DNA of 61,757 nucleotides from Methylobacter sp. (lineage in GTDB: Bacteria > Pseudomonadota > Gammaproteobacteria > Methylococcales > Methylomonadaceae), in contig JAGXGY010000069.1 of assembly GCA_024636505.1 (NCBI GenBank), forward strand, positions 1 to 61,757, written 5' to 3'. The translations under genes were made by a program, and so were the position numbers. Below are positions 27,295-35,362 of this stretch, in pieces (position 1 is the stretch's first letter; every line of letters starts with the position of its first letter). Below the pieces are notes generated by a model that worked only from the letters and a program-made list of their open reading frames with translations, was not told the DNA's origin and did not search any database.

Positions 27295-28517
27295 ACATCC
27301 GTAATCGTTATGAGGTCATTGTCTGCGGCGGCGGCATGGTCGGTGCGGCAGCGGCCTGCGCCTTGGTCCATGGCGGCATCAAGGTTGCGCTGCTGGATCG
27401 GTTTAATCCTGAAAGGCATTGGCCGCCGGAATCGATTGATATTCGCGTCTCTGCGCTAACCAAAGCCTCCCAAAACATCCTGGACATGTTGGGGGCGTGG
27501 CCGGGTATGGCGCAGCGCGGCGTTTGCGCGTATCGGGACATGCGGGTATGGGATGCCTGTGCGGATGGTGAATTGCATTTCGATTGCGCCGATACCGCCT
27601 TTTCCGAGCTGGGACATTTGGTAGAAAACAGAATCACCGTTGCAGCTTTATGGGATGTGCTGGACACCTTGCCCTCGGCCACCTGCATTACACCTGCAAA
27701 GGTTGTCGATATGCGGCTTAACGGCAACGGCAGGCAACTGCGTCTGGAAGACGGGCGATGCCTTGAGGCTGATGTGATTATTGCCGCCGACGGCCGTGAT
27801 TCAACATTAAGAGCCATGGCGGGTATAGCGGTAACCGGCTGGGATTATCGTCAGGATGGCCTAGTCGCTACAGTAAGCACCGAAATGAGCCATCAGTTTA
27901 CCGCGTGGCAGCGTTTTCTGCCTGAAGGGCCGCTGGCTTTTTTACCGCTAAAAAACGGGAAATGCTCAATTGTCTGGACCCTCAGTTCGGCAACATCAAC
28001 AAATCACTTGGCGCTTGCCGACCAAGATTTTCTACAGGTTCTTGAGCAAGCTTCCGGCGGCATTCTTGGCAAGATGCTAAGCGTCGGTCCACGCGCTGCA
28101 TTTCCTTTACGCTTTCAATATGCAAACCGTTATATTGATCAAGGCTTTGCTTTGTGCGGCGATGCCGCTCATGCGATGCATCCTCTGGCCGGACAAGGTG
28201 TCAATGCCGGACTGTTGGATGCTGCCGCTATTGCGGAACTGGTTATCCAGACCCGGCGGGAAAAAAGGCCGCTATCCAGCTTACGCTTCCTGCGTCGTTA
28301 TGAGCGTTGGCGTAAAGGTGACAACCTGATGATGATGTCGACTATGGATGTGCTTAACAAGACTTATGGCATAAGCGCCCAGCCCTTAGTCGGCTTGCGC
28401 TCAGCGGGAATGAACCTGGTTAATAATTCGGAACTGGTCAAGGCTTATTTTAACCACTACGCGATGGGCTTGCGTGATGATTTACCTAAGCTGGCAAAAA
28501 GGCAAGTATGCTGGTAG
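27291..28517 (+). CDS. ubiI: UbiI/VisC-type FAD-dependent ubiquinone hydroxylase
   Basis: A second 408-residue hydroxylase of the UbiH/COQ6 family, paralogous to its upstream neighbour. FAD motifs are EVIVCGGGMVGAAAACAL at the start, VIIAADGRDSTLR in the middle, and GDAAHAMHPLAGQGVNAGLLD late. By position after pepP-ubiH and the canonical GD motif it corresponds to UbiI (VisC), the C5 hydroxylase. Some gammaproteobacteria use alternative sets (UbiL, UbiM, Coq7), so the exact ring position is inferred. ATGA overlap with ubiH. Confidence 0.85.
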   Translation: MNIRNRYEVIVCGGGMVGAAAACALVHGGIKVALLDRFNPERHWPPESIDIRVSALTKASQNILDMLGAWPGMAQRGVCAYRDMRVWDACADGELHFDCADTAFSELGHLVENRITVAALWDVLDTLPSATCITPAKVVDMRLNGNGRQLRLEDGRCLEADVIIAADGRDSTLRAMAGIAVTGWDYRQDGLVATVSTEMSHQFTAWQRFLPEGPLAFLPLKNGKCSIVWTLSSATSTNHLALADQDFLQVLEQASGGILGKMLSVGPRAAFPLRFQYANRYIDQGFALCGDAAHAMHPLAGQGVNAGLLDAAAIAELVIQTRREKRPLSSLRFLRRYERWRKGDNLMMMSTMDVLNKTYGISAQPLVGLRSAGMNLVNNSELVKAYFNHYAMGLRDDLPKLAKRQVCW

Positions 28518-28877
28518 TCGCCGGTTTTCAGGACTCAGTAGCCGCTAGGTGTGTCGTTTTTCGAATTAGAATTTTGCCTGTACACGGGCTTCTGGTATAT
28601 TCCGGCACTAGCGGTACGGTTTAGCTGCTTGGCCTGCTGACCGATGGCGCTTAACTATAAAACACTAAAGAACAAAAAAATGTAACGACTCAGCGTTAAA
28701 AAAATAGAACGCAGATGACGCTGATAATTAAGATAAAAAACAAGATTTTTTTGAGTTATCCGCGTTTATCATAGTCATCTGCGTCGCCTAGAGGCGCCTA
28801 CTTTTGGCATCCGCGTTCTATTCTGTTGGTGACTACGTCGTTGCAAAAAATTAACATAAAAAAGGTGGAGAGCCATT
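28518..28877. other. Intergenic region after ubiI
   Basis: This 360-base gap holds the inverted-repeat element at 28706-28821 and a ribosome binding site (AAGGTGGAG) just before the next gene. Nothing else recognisable is seen. Confidence 0.5.
28706..28821. repeat. Inverted-repeat element, copy 1 (AGAACGCAGATGACGC type)
   Basis: The ends TAGAACGCAGATG (28705-28717) and CATCCGCGTTCTA (28808-28820) are inverted repeats with one mismatch. The interior includes GATTTTTTTGAGTTATCCGC followed by GTTTATC. A related element with the interior reversed lies at 45754-45844. The element is purely intergenic and could fold into a long hairpin, like REP/BIME or MITE sequences. Confidence 0.75.
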
Positions 28878-29411
28878 ATGATTGAAGGGTTGTTTATATT
28901 AACGACTGTTTTTGTTGCCTATATTGTTTATGTGATGATAGGCGAACAAAAAACAGCGGCTAAATCCAAAGCGCAGACGGCAAAATCTGAAGCACAGGCG
29001 CAAGTCGCCGTGGAACAGCCAAAACCCGAGGTGGCCGCCGTTGTAACAGAAAAGTCGGCAGCTGTTAAACCGGTTGCGGCTAAAGCTGCAATACCTAAGC
29101 CTGTCGCGACCGAAATCGCTGCGCCTAAGACAGCCACTAAATCTAAGGCGGCCAAGACAGCTAAACCGGCAACCGCTAAAAAAACCGCTGCTGTCGCCGT
29201 AAAGAGTGCCGGATTAAAAGATCCGAAAACGGGAGAGGTTGCCATGACCTATAGCAATTACCGATTCACCAAGCGCTGGATTAAAAAGGCCTTGGTTGCA
29301 GAAGGATTTCTTGAAAAGATCTATAAAAACAATGAACTGAATGCTGAGACTGAAGCTGAAATTAAAGAGGCGATAGCAAAGCTCGAAGCCTTGGATAAAT
29401 ACAAGGCTTAG
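28878..29411 (+). CDS. Membrane-anchored lysine/alanine-rich protein of unknown function
   Basis: A protein of 177 residues. An N-terminal hydrophobic helix (about 3-22, LFILTTVFVAYIVYVMIG) should anchor it in the membrane. A low-complexity region rich in Lys, Ala, Pro and Val (about 26-112) resembles histone H1 or AlgP-type tails. The C-terminal 65 residues are ordinary and probably folded (GLKDPKTGEVAMTYSNYRFT and a helical end rich in Glu and Lys). I do not recognise a named family. The charged tail may bind nucleic acid or cell wall, but that is a guess. It stands alone behind a good ribosome binding site, and a terminator follows. Confidence 0.75.
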   Translation: MIEGLFILTTVFVAYIVYVMIGEQKTAAKSKAQTAKSEAQAQVAVEQPKPEVAAVVTEKSAAVKPVAAKAAIPKPVATEIAAPKTATKSKAAKTAKPATAKKTAAVAVKSAGLKDPKTGEVAMTYSNYRFTKRWIKKALVAEGFLEKIYKNNELNAETEAEIKEAIAKLEALDKYKA

Positions 29412-29437
29412 GTATTGAGGATCAAGGCATATTGCAG

Positions 29438-29463
29438 GGGCGACCGGATTGGTTGCCCTTTTT
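29438..29463 (+). terminator. Intrinsic terminator
   Basis: GGGCGACC (29438-29445) pairs with GGTTGCCC (29451-29458) with one mismatched pair around a 5-base loop, and TTTTT follows at 29459-29463. It ends the transcript of the gene at 28878-29411 and faces the convergent pilR. Confidence 0.7.
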
Positions 29464-29497
29464 CATTGAATGTTGAAACGCCTTTCGCCTAGCCGCT

Positions 29498-30838
29498 CTA
29501 CCCCATATTCAGCTTGTTCAAGCGATAGCATAACGATCTGAAGGATAGTCCCAGCTGTTCGGCAGCGGCTGTTTTGCTCCATTGATTTTCTTCCAGTGCA
29601 ATAGAGACGGCTTTTCTTTCGATTTTTTCCAAATGCTCTTGCAGCGATTCCGGGCTTGAGTCGAAATCCGCCGATTTAGTCGGGTCATGCCTGCTTATCG
29701 GCAAGCTCAAATCATCGCTTTCTATACGGTTGCCGTCATACAGCGCCAAAGCCCTTTCCAGAATATTTTCCAGTTCACGCACATTGCCCGGAAAATGATA
29801 CCGATGTAATGCCGCTGATGCCGATGCGGATAATGCGGGCCGGTTCTGTTTGTCGGCACCTGTCAGCTTGGTCAATATGTGTTCGGTAAGAACAGGTATG
29901 TCGCTAAGCCGCTCGCGTAAGGGGGGAATATGAAGGTCAATGACATTGATACGGTAATATAAATCCTGCCTGAAACTGCCGTCATTGACCATGTCGTTAA
30001 GATTTTTATGGGTGGCGCTGAGCAAGCGAATATCGACCGGGATTTCCTGTTGCTCGCCAACCGGGCGGATTTTTTTTTCCTGGATAGCGCGCAACAGTTT
30101 GACTTGCAAAGACAGCGGCAAATCGGCAATCTCATCGAGAAATAAAGTGCCGCCTTCTGCGGCTTGAAATAAGCCTTTTTTATCGCTGACCGCGCCGCTA
30201 AAACTGCCTTTCCTGTGGCCGAAAAATTCGCTTTCCATCAGCTCATGGGGGATAGCCCCACAGTTAATTGCTATAAAAGCATGGTCGCTACGGGAACTGT
30301 GCTGATGAATCAACCTGGCAACCAGCTCTTTTCCTGAGCCCGATTCGCCGCTGATATAAACCGGTGCCTGGCTGCGGGCGAGTTTATGTATTTTTGCCCT
30401 GATCGCCTGCATGATCAATGAATCGCCCAGCAAGGTGTATCTGGATCGTCTTTCTTTGGTTGGTCTGGCAGCAGAAAATTTTAATGCATTGTTTACCAGC
30501 AATCTTAGTGCCGGCAAATCAACCGGTTTGGAAACAAAATCGAACGCGCCTTTTTTCATCGCTAAAATGGCCGATTCCATGTTGCCGTGCGCGGTAATGA
30601 CGGCAACCGGTATCGGGACGGGCAGGGTCTGTATAAAGTCAACCAGCTCCAGGCCGTTGCCGTCAGGCAGCTTCATATCGGTCAGACAAAGATCAAGCGG
30701 CTTTTGTCGCAAACAGAGTTTAGCGCCGGCAACATCCTCGGCGCTGCAGGTCTCAATATCCATTCGGTTAAGCGTAATTTCCAACAGCTCTCGAATATCG
30801 GGTTCGTCGTCAACAATCAATGCCAGTGGTTTTTTCAT
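29498..30838 (-). CDS. pilR: Sigma-54-dependent response regulator, PilR-like
   Basis: An NtrC-family activator of 446 residues. The receiver domain (1-120) has acidic pocket Asp10/Asp11 and phosphoacceptor Asp54 in CLTDMKLPDG. The AAA+ domain (about 135-370) has Walker A GESGSGKE (164-171), Walker B GGTLFLDEIADLP, and a sigma-54 contact loop that reads GSFSGA (211-216) instead of GAFTGA; the second position matches PilR proteins, the Thr-to-Ser change is less usual. A Fis-type helix-turn-helix ends the protein. With the adjacent sensor this is the PilS-PilR pair that drives sigma-54 transcription of pilin genes in Pseudomonas. Three bases separate it from pilS. Confidence 0.88.
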   Translation of the reverse strand: MKKPLALIVDDEPDIRELLEITLNRMDIETCSAEDVAGAKLCLRQKPLDLCLTDMKLPDGNGLELVDFIQTLPVPIPVAVITAHGNMESAILAMKKGAFDFVSKPVDLPALRLLVNNALKFSAARPTKERRSRYTLLGDSLIMQAIRAKIHKLARSQAPVYISGESGSGKELVARLIHQHSSRSDHAFIAINCGAIPHELMESEFFGHRKGSFSGAVSDKKGLFQAAEGGTLFLDEIADLPLSLQVKLLRAIQEKKIRPVGEQQEIPVDIRLLSATHKNLNDMVNDGSFRQDLYYRINVIDLHIPPLRERLSDIPVLTEHILTKLTGADKQNRPALSASASAALHRYHFPGNVRELENILERALALYDGNRIESDDLSLPISRHDPTKSADFDSSPESLQEHLEKIERKAVSIALEENQWSKTAAAEQLGLSFRSLCYRLNKLNMG

Positions 30839-30841
30839 AAA

Positions 30842-32464
30842 TCAATTTAATGTTTGTTCTGCATTCAACAAGCAGAGTCTAAAACAGCTTCGGTTATCGT
30901 CGGTTAAATAATAGTTCAATTTTGCCTGATTTAATTCGGCTAATTCTCTGGAGATATAGAGCCCTAATCCGGTGCCGCTGGATGACGTGGTAAAAAAGGG
31001 TTCAAACAGGCGGCTCTGGTGTTCATTGCTAATGCCTGAACCGTTATCGATGACCGCTATGCACGGCGCCTGTTTTGCAGCAAATAGACGTAAAATTATC
31101 GGTCCGGTCTCAGGCTTGCCGTATTTCAGTGCGTTGCGACATAAGTTGTCCATAATCTGCCTTAAATGACTGGGGTCTATCAGCGCGCACAAAGATTCAG
31201 TCTGATAAGAAAGCCTGAAAGCATCACTATTAACGGAGTGTTCGAGCGTAAAGTTTTTCAGGTAATTGTCCAGCCATGCGTTTAAATAAATCTTTTCTCG
31301 TCTTGAATCGCTTCGTCGGGACAGCTGTAAAATATCTTCAATAATATGGTTGACGCGAATGGAATGGGTCTGGATGATTTCGGTCAAGCGCCGGTCTTCA
31401 TCAGATAACAGCGGGGTTTCCGCCAGTAATTGTCCGGCATGACTGATTGCGCCTAAAGGGTTGCGTATTTCGTGAGCAATACTGGCGGTGAGTCGACCGA
31501 GCGAGGCCAGTTTGCTTTGCTGCACCTGCTGGTTATAAAGCGCAATATCTTCAAGCGTAATCATATAAAGAAACTCGTTTCCTGTTGGCAAGGGCATAAA
31601 TCGGCTATGAACTTGGGACTGGTTCGACAATTCGAGCAGTACAAGATTCTGTTCCGAATCGGCCAGCCACGTTTGAAAGGCGCGTGATAAATGGCTTGAG
31701 ATGTCGCTTAAATTAATCGGCAATGCCGTTAAATTGACCAGTCGTAATGCAGACTCATTAGCCATCTGAATATTTTGCTGTCTGTTGGTAATAATGATGC
31801 CTGATTGCAGGTGCTGGATAATGTAGGTGTTGAGATCTTCCAGCTTGGTGATTGTTTGTTTTTGCTGATCGGTCAGCTGTAATATTTGTTCGCTACGCTT
31901 TGCCAGGATATAGGACAGCAAGGCAATGGTGAAAAATGCCGCGCCCAGCATACCGGCATTGGCATAAGAGGTCGAACCAAAGCTGTGCATATAATCGGCG
32001 AGGATTTGTTCGGCTAACACCGTCAAACTGGCCAAGGCGGCAAAAAACATCGCACAACGGCCGCCGATTAACAATCCGCCAGCGGCAATGGAAACCGCAA
32101 GCAATACGCCCATGCCGCTGTTAACGCCGCCGGAGGCGTGCATAATCAACGTGAGTATCAGTATGTCGGTAACAATAAGCAGCTGCGCCTGGGTGGTGTA
32201 GCTGGTGAGTCGCCAGACGATACAGATGCCGGAGATCAGTGACAGTATCAGGTAGCTTTGGCTGCTGTAAGTGAATAATTGACTGTCGTAGGTGCCGAGT
32301 AATGAGGCATTTGTGTCGCTGTAAAACAAACTGACAAACAGGCCGGCCAGGATTAATCGATAAGCTAAAAAAACTTTTAGCAGTAACCAGGCTTGTTGGG
32401 CAGGAATTCCGTAGCCCTTGGAGAATGGGCAGGGAAAGATAGTCTCATTGGAATTTTGCGGCAT
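30842..32464 (-). CDS. pilS: Membrane sensor histidine kinase, PilS-like
   Basis: From the ATG at 32464 the protein has 540 residues. About six membrane helices (roughly 25-205) come first, then a short coiled coil and a PAS-like region (about 220-310) behind QIIQHLQSGIIITNR-type sequence. The HisKA box contains ASIAHEIRNPLGAISHAG. The HATPase domain has DNLCRNALKYG, VIDNGSGI and SSGTGLGLYISRELA. This matches PilS, which controls type IV pilin expression through PilR. The frame is open to 32533, but the extra 23 residues have no ribosome binding site; neither start is well supported. pilD lies 28 kb away in this window; the pilin gene is not here. Confidence 0.87.
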   Translation of the reverse strand: MPQNSNETIFPCPFSKGYGIPAQQAWLLLKVFLAYRLILAGLFVSLFYSDTNASLLGTYDSQLFTYSSQSYLILSLISGICIVWRLTSYTTQAQLLIVTDILILTLIMHASGGVNSGMGVLLAVSIAAGGLLIGGRCAMFFAALASLTVLAEQILADYMHSFGSTSYANAGMLGAAFFTIALLSYILAKRSEQILQLTDQQKQTITKLEDLNTYIIQHLQSGIIITNRQQNIQMANESALRLVNLTALPINLSDISSHLSRAFQTWLADSEQNLVLLELSNQSQVHSRFMPLPTGNEFLYMITLEDIALYNQQVQQSKLASLGRLTASIAHEIRNPLGAISHAGQLLAETPLLSDEDRRLTEIIQTHSIRVNHIIEDILQLSRRSDSRREKIYLNAWLDNYLKNFTLEHSVNSDAFRLSYQTESLCALIDPSHLRQIMDNLCRNALKYGKPETGPIILRLFAAKQAPCIAVIDNGSGISNEHQSRLFEPFFTTSSSGTGLGLYISRELAELNQAKLNYYLTDDNRSCFRLCLLNAEQTLN

Positions 32465-32594
32465 GGTTGTTTTTAGAATAGCGTTTTGCAGGGACTTGGT
32501 TAAAATGCTCAGTAACGCCCTTAATCGTAACATTTAGTTATCATCTGCGTGAAGAATACCTGCCGGACCTTACCGGTCAATCGAGGAGCAATTA

Positions 32595-33761
32595 ATGAAT
32601 ATTCATGAATACCAGGCTAAACAGTTGTTTTTGCATTACGCTATTCCTGTGCCTGATGGCAAACAGGCAACGACACCGGAACAAGCCGAACAGATTGCCA
32701 AGAAATTGGGCGGCGATGGCTGGGTAGTTAAAGCCCAGGTTCATGCCGGTGGCCGGGGCAAAGTCGGCGGCGTCAAGCTGGCGCAAAGCCTCAGCGAAGT
32801 GGCTGAGTTTAGCCGCGAGATGCTCGGAAAGCGTCTGGTTACCAAACAAACCGGCGCGGAAGGATTGCCGATTAATTCATTGCTGATAGAAAAAACTTAC
32901 CCGATCAAACGCGAGTTATATCTGAGCGTGCTGGTTGATCGCGGCTCCGAGCGCATTATTTTTATCGCCTCCGCAGCAGGGGGTATGGATATAGAAACCG
33001 TTGCCCACGAAACCCCCGAAAAGATTATCTCTGTACCCGTCCATCCGGCAGCCGGTTTACAAGGTTATCAATGCCGTAAGATCGCCTACACACTGAGGCT
33101 TAAAGGCGCGCAGATCAAAGCCTTAAGCACTATCATGCAAGGCTTGTATGACTTGTTTTTAGCCAAAGATGCTAGCCAGATTGAAATCAATCCGCTAATA
33201 GAAACCGACAGCGGCGAACTGATGGCACTGGATGCCAAGATCAATTTCGACGACAACTCAGTCGCAGCGCATCCCGATATTCTGGCGATGAAAGACCCTG
33301 ACCAGGAAGATGAAAAAGAAAACAAAGCCGAGCAATTCGGGCTGAACTACATTACCTTGGAAGGCAATATCGGCTGCATGGTCAACGGTGCGGGACTGGC
33401 CATGGCAACCATGGATTTAGTCAAGCTCAAAGGCGGGCAACCCGCCAATTTTCTCGATGTCGGCGGCGGCACCAGCGTGGAAAAAGTCTGCGAAGCATTC
33501 AAACTGATCCTCTCGGATCATAGCGTCAAAGCCGTATTAGTGAATATTTTCGGCGGCATCGTGCAGTGCGATATTATCGCAGCGGGTATTTTAGCCGCTG
33601 TCGAACAGGTTCACGTCACCATACCCGTGGTGGTTCGATTGGAAGGCACCAATGCCGAACAAGGCCGTGCATTGTTAAGCAACACCGGATTAAATCTTTA
33701 TGCGGCGGACGATTTGGCTCACGCTGCCGAACAAGTTGTCGCATTAGCGGAGGCCGCATGA
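32595..33761 (+). CDS. sucC: Succinate-CoA ligase, beta subunit
   Basis: With SucD it makes succinate and NTP from succinyl-CoA in the TCA cycle. The 388 residues equal the E. coli length. The N-terminal ATP-grasp domain starts [20 protein letters not shown], with [19 protein letters not shown] (nucleotide binding) and IEINPL. The C-terminal CoA-ligase domain has [18 protein letters not shown] and [10 protein letters not shown]. Malate-CoA ligase (MtkA) of serine-cycle methylotrophs is a close relative; the overall sequence looks more like SucC to me, but substrate preference cannot be proved by eye. GAGGAG precedes the ATG. Confidence 0.88.
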   Translation: MNIHEYQAKQLFLHYAIPVPDGKQATTPEQAEQIAKKLGGDGWVVKAQVHAGGRGKVGGVKLAQSLSEVAEFSREMLGKRLVTKQTGAEGLPINSLLIEKTYPIKRELYLSVLVDRGSERIIFIASAAGGMDIETVAHETPEKIISVPVHPAAGLQGYQCRKIAYTLRLKGAQIKALSTIMQGLYDLFLAKDASQIEINPLIETDSGELMALDAKINFDDNSVAAHPDILAMKDPDQEDEKENKAEQFGLNYITLEGNIGCMVNGAGLAMATMDLVKLKGGQPANFLDVGGGTSVEKVCEAFKLILSDHSVKAVLVNIFGGIVQCDIIAAGILAAVEQVHVTIPVVVRLEGTNAEQGRALLSNTGLNLYAADDLAHAAEQVVALAEAA

Positions 33762-34627
33762 GCATTTTAATTAACAAGGACACCAAAGTAATCTGCCAAG
33801 GCTTTACCGGCAAACAAGGCAGTTTTCATTCCCAGCAAGCGCTGGATTACGGGACCCAGTTAGTCGGCGGCGTGACCCCGGAACGCGGTGGCGAAAGCCA
33901 TTTGGGTTTGCCGGTGTTCAACACCGTACAGGATGCCGTCAACGCTACCGGCGCCACCGCCAGCGTCATTTACGTGCCGCCTTTTTACGCTGCCGACGCC
34001 ATTTTGGAAGCGGTCGATGCCGGTATTGAACTGATCGTCTGCATCACCGAAGGCATACCGATACTGCAAATGCTGCGCGTTAAGGCGGCGATGGCAGGCA
34101 CCGGCACATTACTGATCGGCCCCAACTGCCCCGGCATCATCACCCCCGGCGAATGCAAAATCGGCATCATGCCGGCTAACATCCACCTGCCCGGCTCGAT
34201 CGGCATCGTGTCGCGCTCCGGCACCTTGACCTATGAATCGGTGCATCAAACCACCGCGCAAGGCTTGGGGCAAAGCACCTGCGTCGGCATCGGCGGCGAC
34301 CCGATCCACGGCATGAACTTCGTCGATATACTCAGCCGTTTCCAAGCCGACGAGCAAACCAAAGGCATCGTCATGGTCGGTGAAATTGGCGGCGGCGAAG
34401 AAGAAGAGGCTGCCGACTATATCAAAGCCCATGTCACCAAGCCCGTTGTTGCGTATATCGCAGGACAAACCGCACCTCCCGGCAAGCGCATGGGTCATGC
34501 CGGAGCGATAGTCACCGGCGGTAAAGGCACGGCGGAAGGCAAAGTCGCAGCGCTTAAAGCGGCGGGAATTGAAGTGGTGAACTCGCCGACGGATATTGGC
34601 GTGGCGATGAAAGGGTGTTTTAAATAA
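33758..34627 (+). CDS. sucD: Succinate-CoA ligase, alpha subunit
   Basis: The alpha subunit binds CoA and carries the phosphorylated histidine. The 289 residues match E. coli SucD. The start is [20 protein letters not shown]; CoA-binding and Rossmann parts follow, then [16 protein letters not shown]. The phospho-His lies in the segment around [16 protein letters not shown] near the C-terminus. The ATG at 33758 overlaps the sucC stop (ATGA) and gives the family's usual N-terminus, so earlier in-frame starts are rejected. A malate-specific MtkB is the alternative, as for its partner. Confidence 0.9.
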   Translation: MSILINKDTKVICQGFTGKQGSFHSQQALDYGTQLVGGVTPERGGESHLGLPVFNTVQDAVNATGATASVIYVPPFYAADAILEAVDAGIELIVCITEGIPILQMLRVKAAMAGTGTLLIGPNCPGIITPGECKIGIMPANIHLPGSIGIVSRSGTLTYESVHQTTAQGLGQSTCVGIGGDPIHGMNFVDILSRFQADEQTKGIVMVGEIGGGEEEEAADYIKAHVTKPVVAYIAGQTAPPGKRMGHAGAIVTGGKGTAEGKVAALKAAGIEVVNSPTDIGVAMKGCFK

Positions 34628-34633
34628 AGCAAA

Positions 34634-35335
34634 ATGAAAATAGTCACATGGAATTGTAATGGTGCATTACGGAAAAAATATCAGGTCCTGGAAGAATTCG
34701 ACGCAGACTTATTAATTGTTCAGGAATGCGAAGATCCTGACAGGTCATCGGCGGAATATAAGAAATGGGCTGATAATTTTTTATGGATCGGGGAAAATAA
34801 AAATAAAGGCATTGGCATTTTTTCAAGAAAAACGATTAGTATTAAAGCACTGAATTGGAGCTCGGAAGGGCTCCAATCCTTTTTACCTTGCATCGTAAAT
34901 GATTCATTCATTTTAGTGGCCGTTTGGACTAAGCAAGCAAATTCACCAACATTTAGATATATTGGCCAGCTTTGGAAGTATCTACAGTTACATAAGGAAA
35001 AATTTGTCGGCAATGATGTTTTGCTATGTGGCGACCTTAATAGCAACAGCATTTGGGATGTTTGGGATAGATGGTGGAATCATTCCGATGTGATTAATGA
35101 ATTGGAAGCGCATGACATAAAGAGTGTTTATCACACCCTGTTAAATGAAAAACAAGGCAAGGAAACTCAGCCAACATTCTTTCTCTATAAAAGAAAAGAA
35201 AGACCCTATCACATTGACTATGCCTTTGTTTCAAGTCACTTAATCAATCATCAAGACAGCATATTCATAGGAGAGCCGGAAATTTGGCTTGAATATAGTG
35301 ACCATATGCCAGTAGTCTTTGCCGTAAATGGTTAA
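34634..35335 (+). CDS. Endonuclease/exonuclease/phosphatase-fold protein, probably acquired
   Basis: A 233-residue protein of the EEP (DNase I-like) superfamily. The metal site and catalytic motifs are clear: WNCNG near residue 7, the metal-binding Glu in IVQECED, GDLNSN, HIDYAF and the terminal SDHMPVV. Family members cut DNA or RNA or dephosphorylate lipids and nucleotides; the substrate here cannot be read from sequence. It begins six bases after sucD and ends 27 bases before nadE. Its codons are far more AT-rich than either neighbour, and it lacks their GC-rich third positions. This marks it as a likely recent insertion between two housekeeping units. No mobile-element ends were found around it. 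Confidence 0.8.
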   Translation: MKIVTWNCNGALRKKYQVLEEFDADLLIVQECEDPDRSSAEYKKWADNFLWIGENKNKGIGIFSRKTISIKALNWSSEGLQSFLPCIVNDSFILVAVWTKQANSPTFRYIGQLWKYLQLHKEKFVGNDVLLCGDLNSNSIWDVWDRWWNHSDVINELEAHDIKSVYHTLLNEKQGKETQPTFFLYKRKERPYHIDYAFVSSHLINHQDSIFIGEPEIWLEYSDHMPVVFAVNG

Positions 35336-35362
35336 CAAATACCACCGCAACCTATACTAAGA

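Noticed and set aside
32595-34627. Malate-CoA ligase (mtkAB) as the identity of the ligase pair
   Set aside because: Both subunits read more like SucC and SucD, and no serine-cycle gene is adjacent. Kept as an alternative only.
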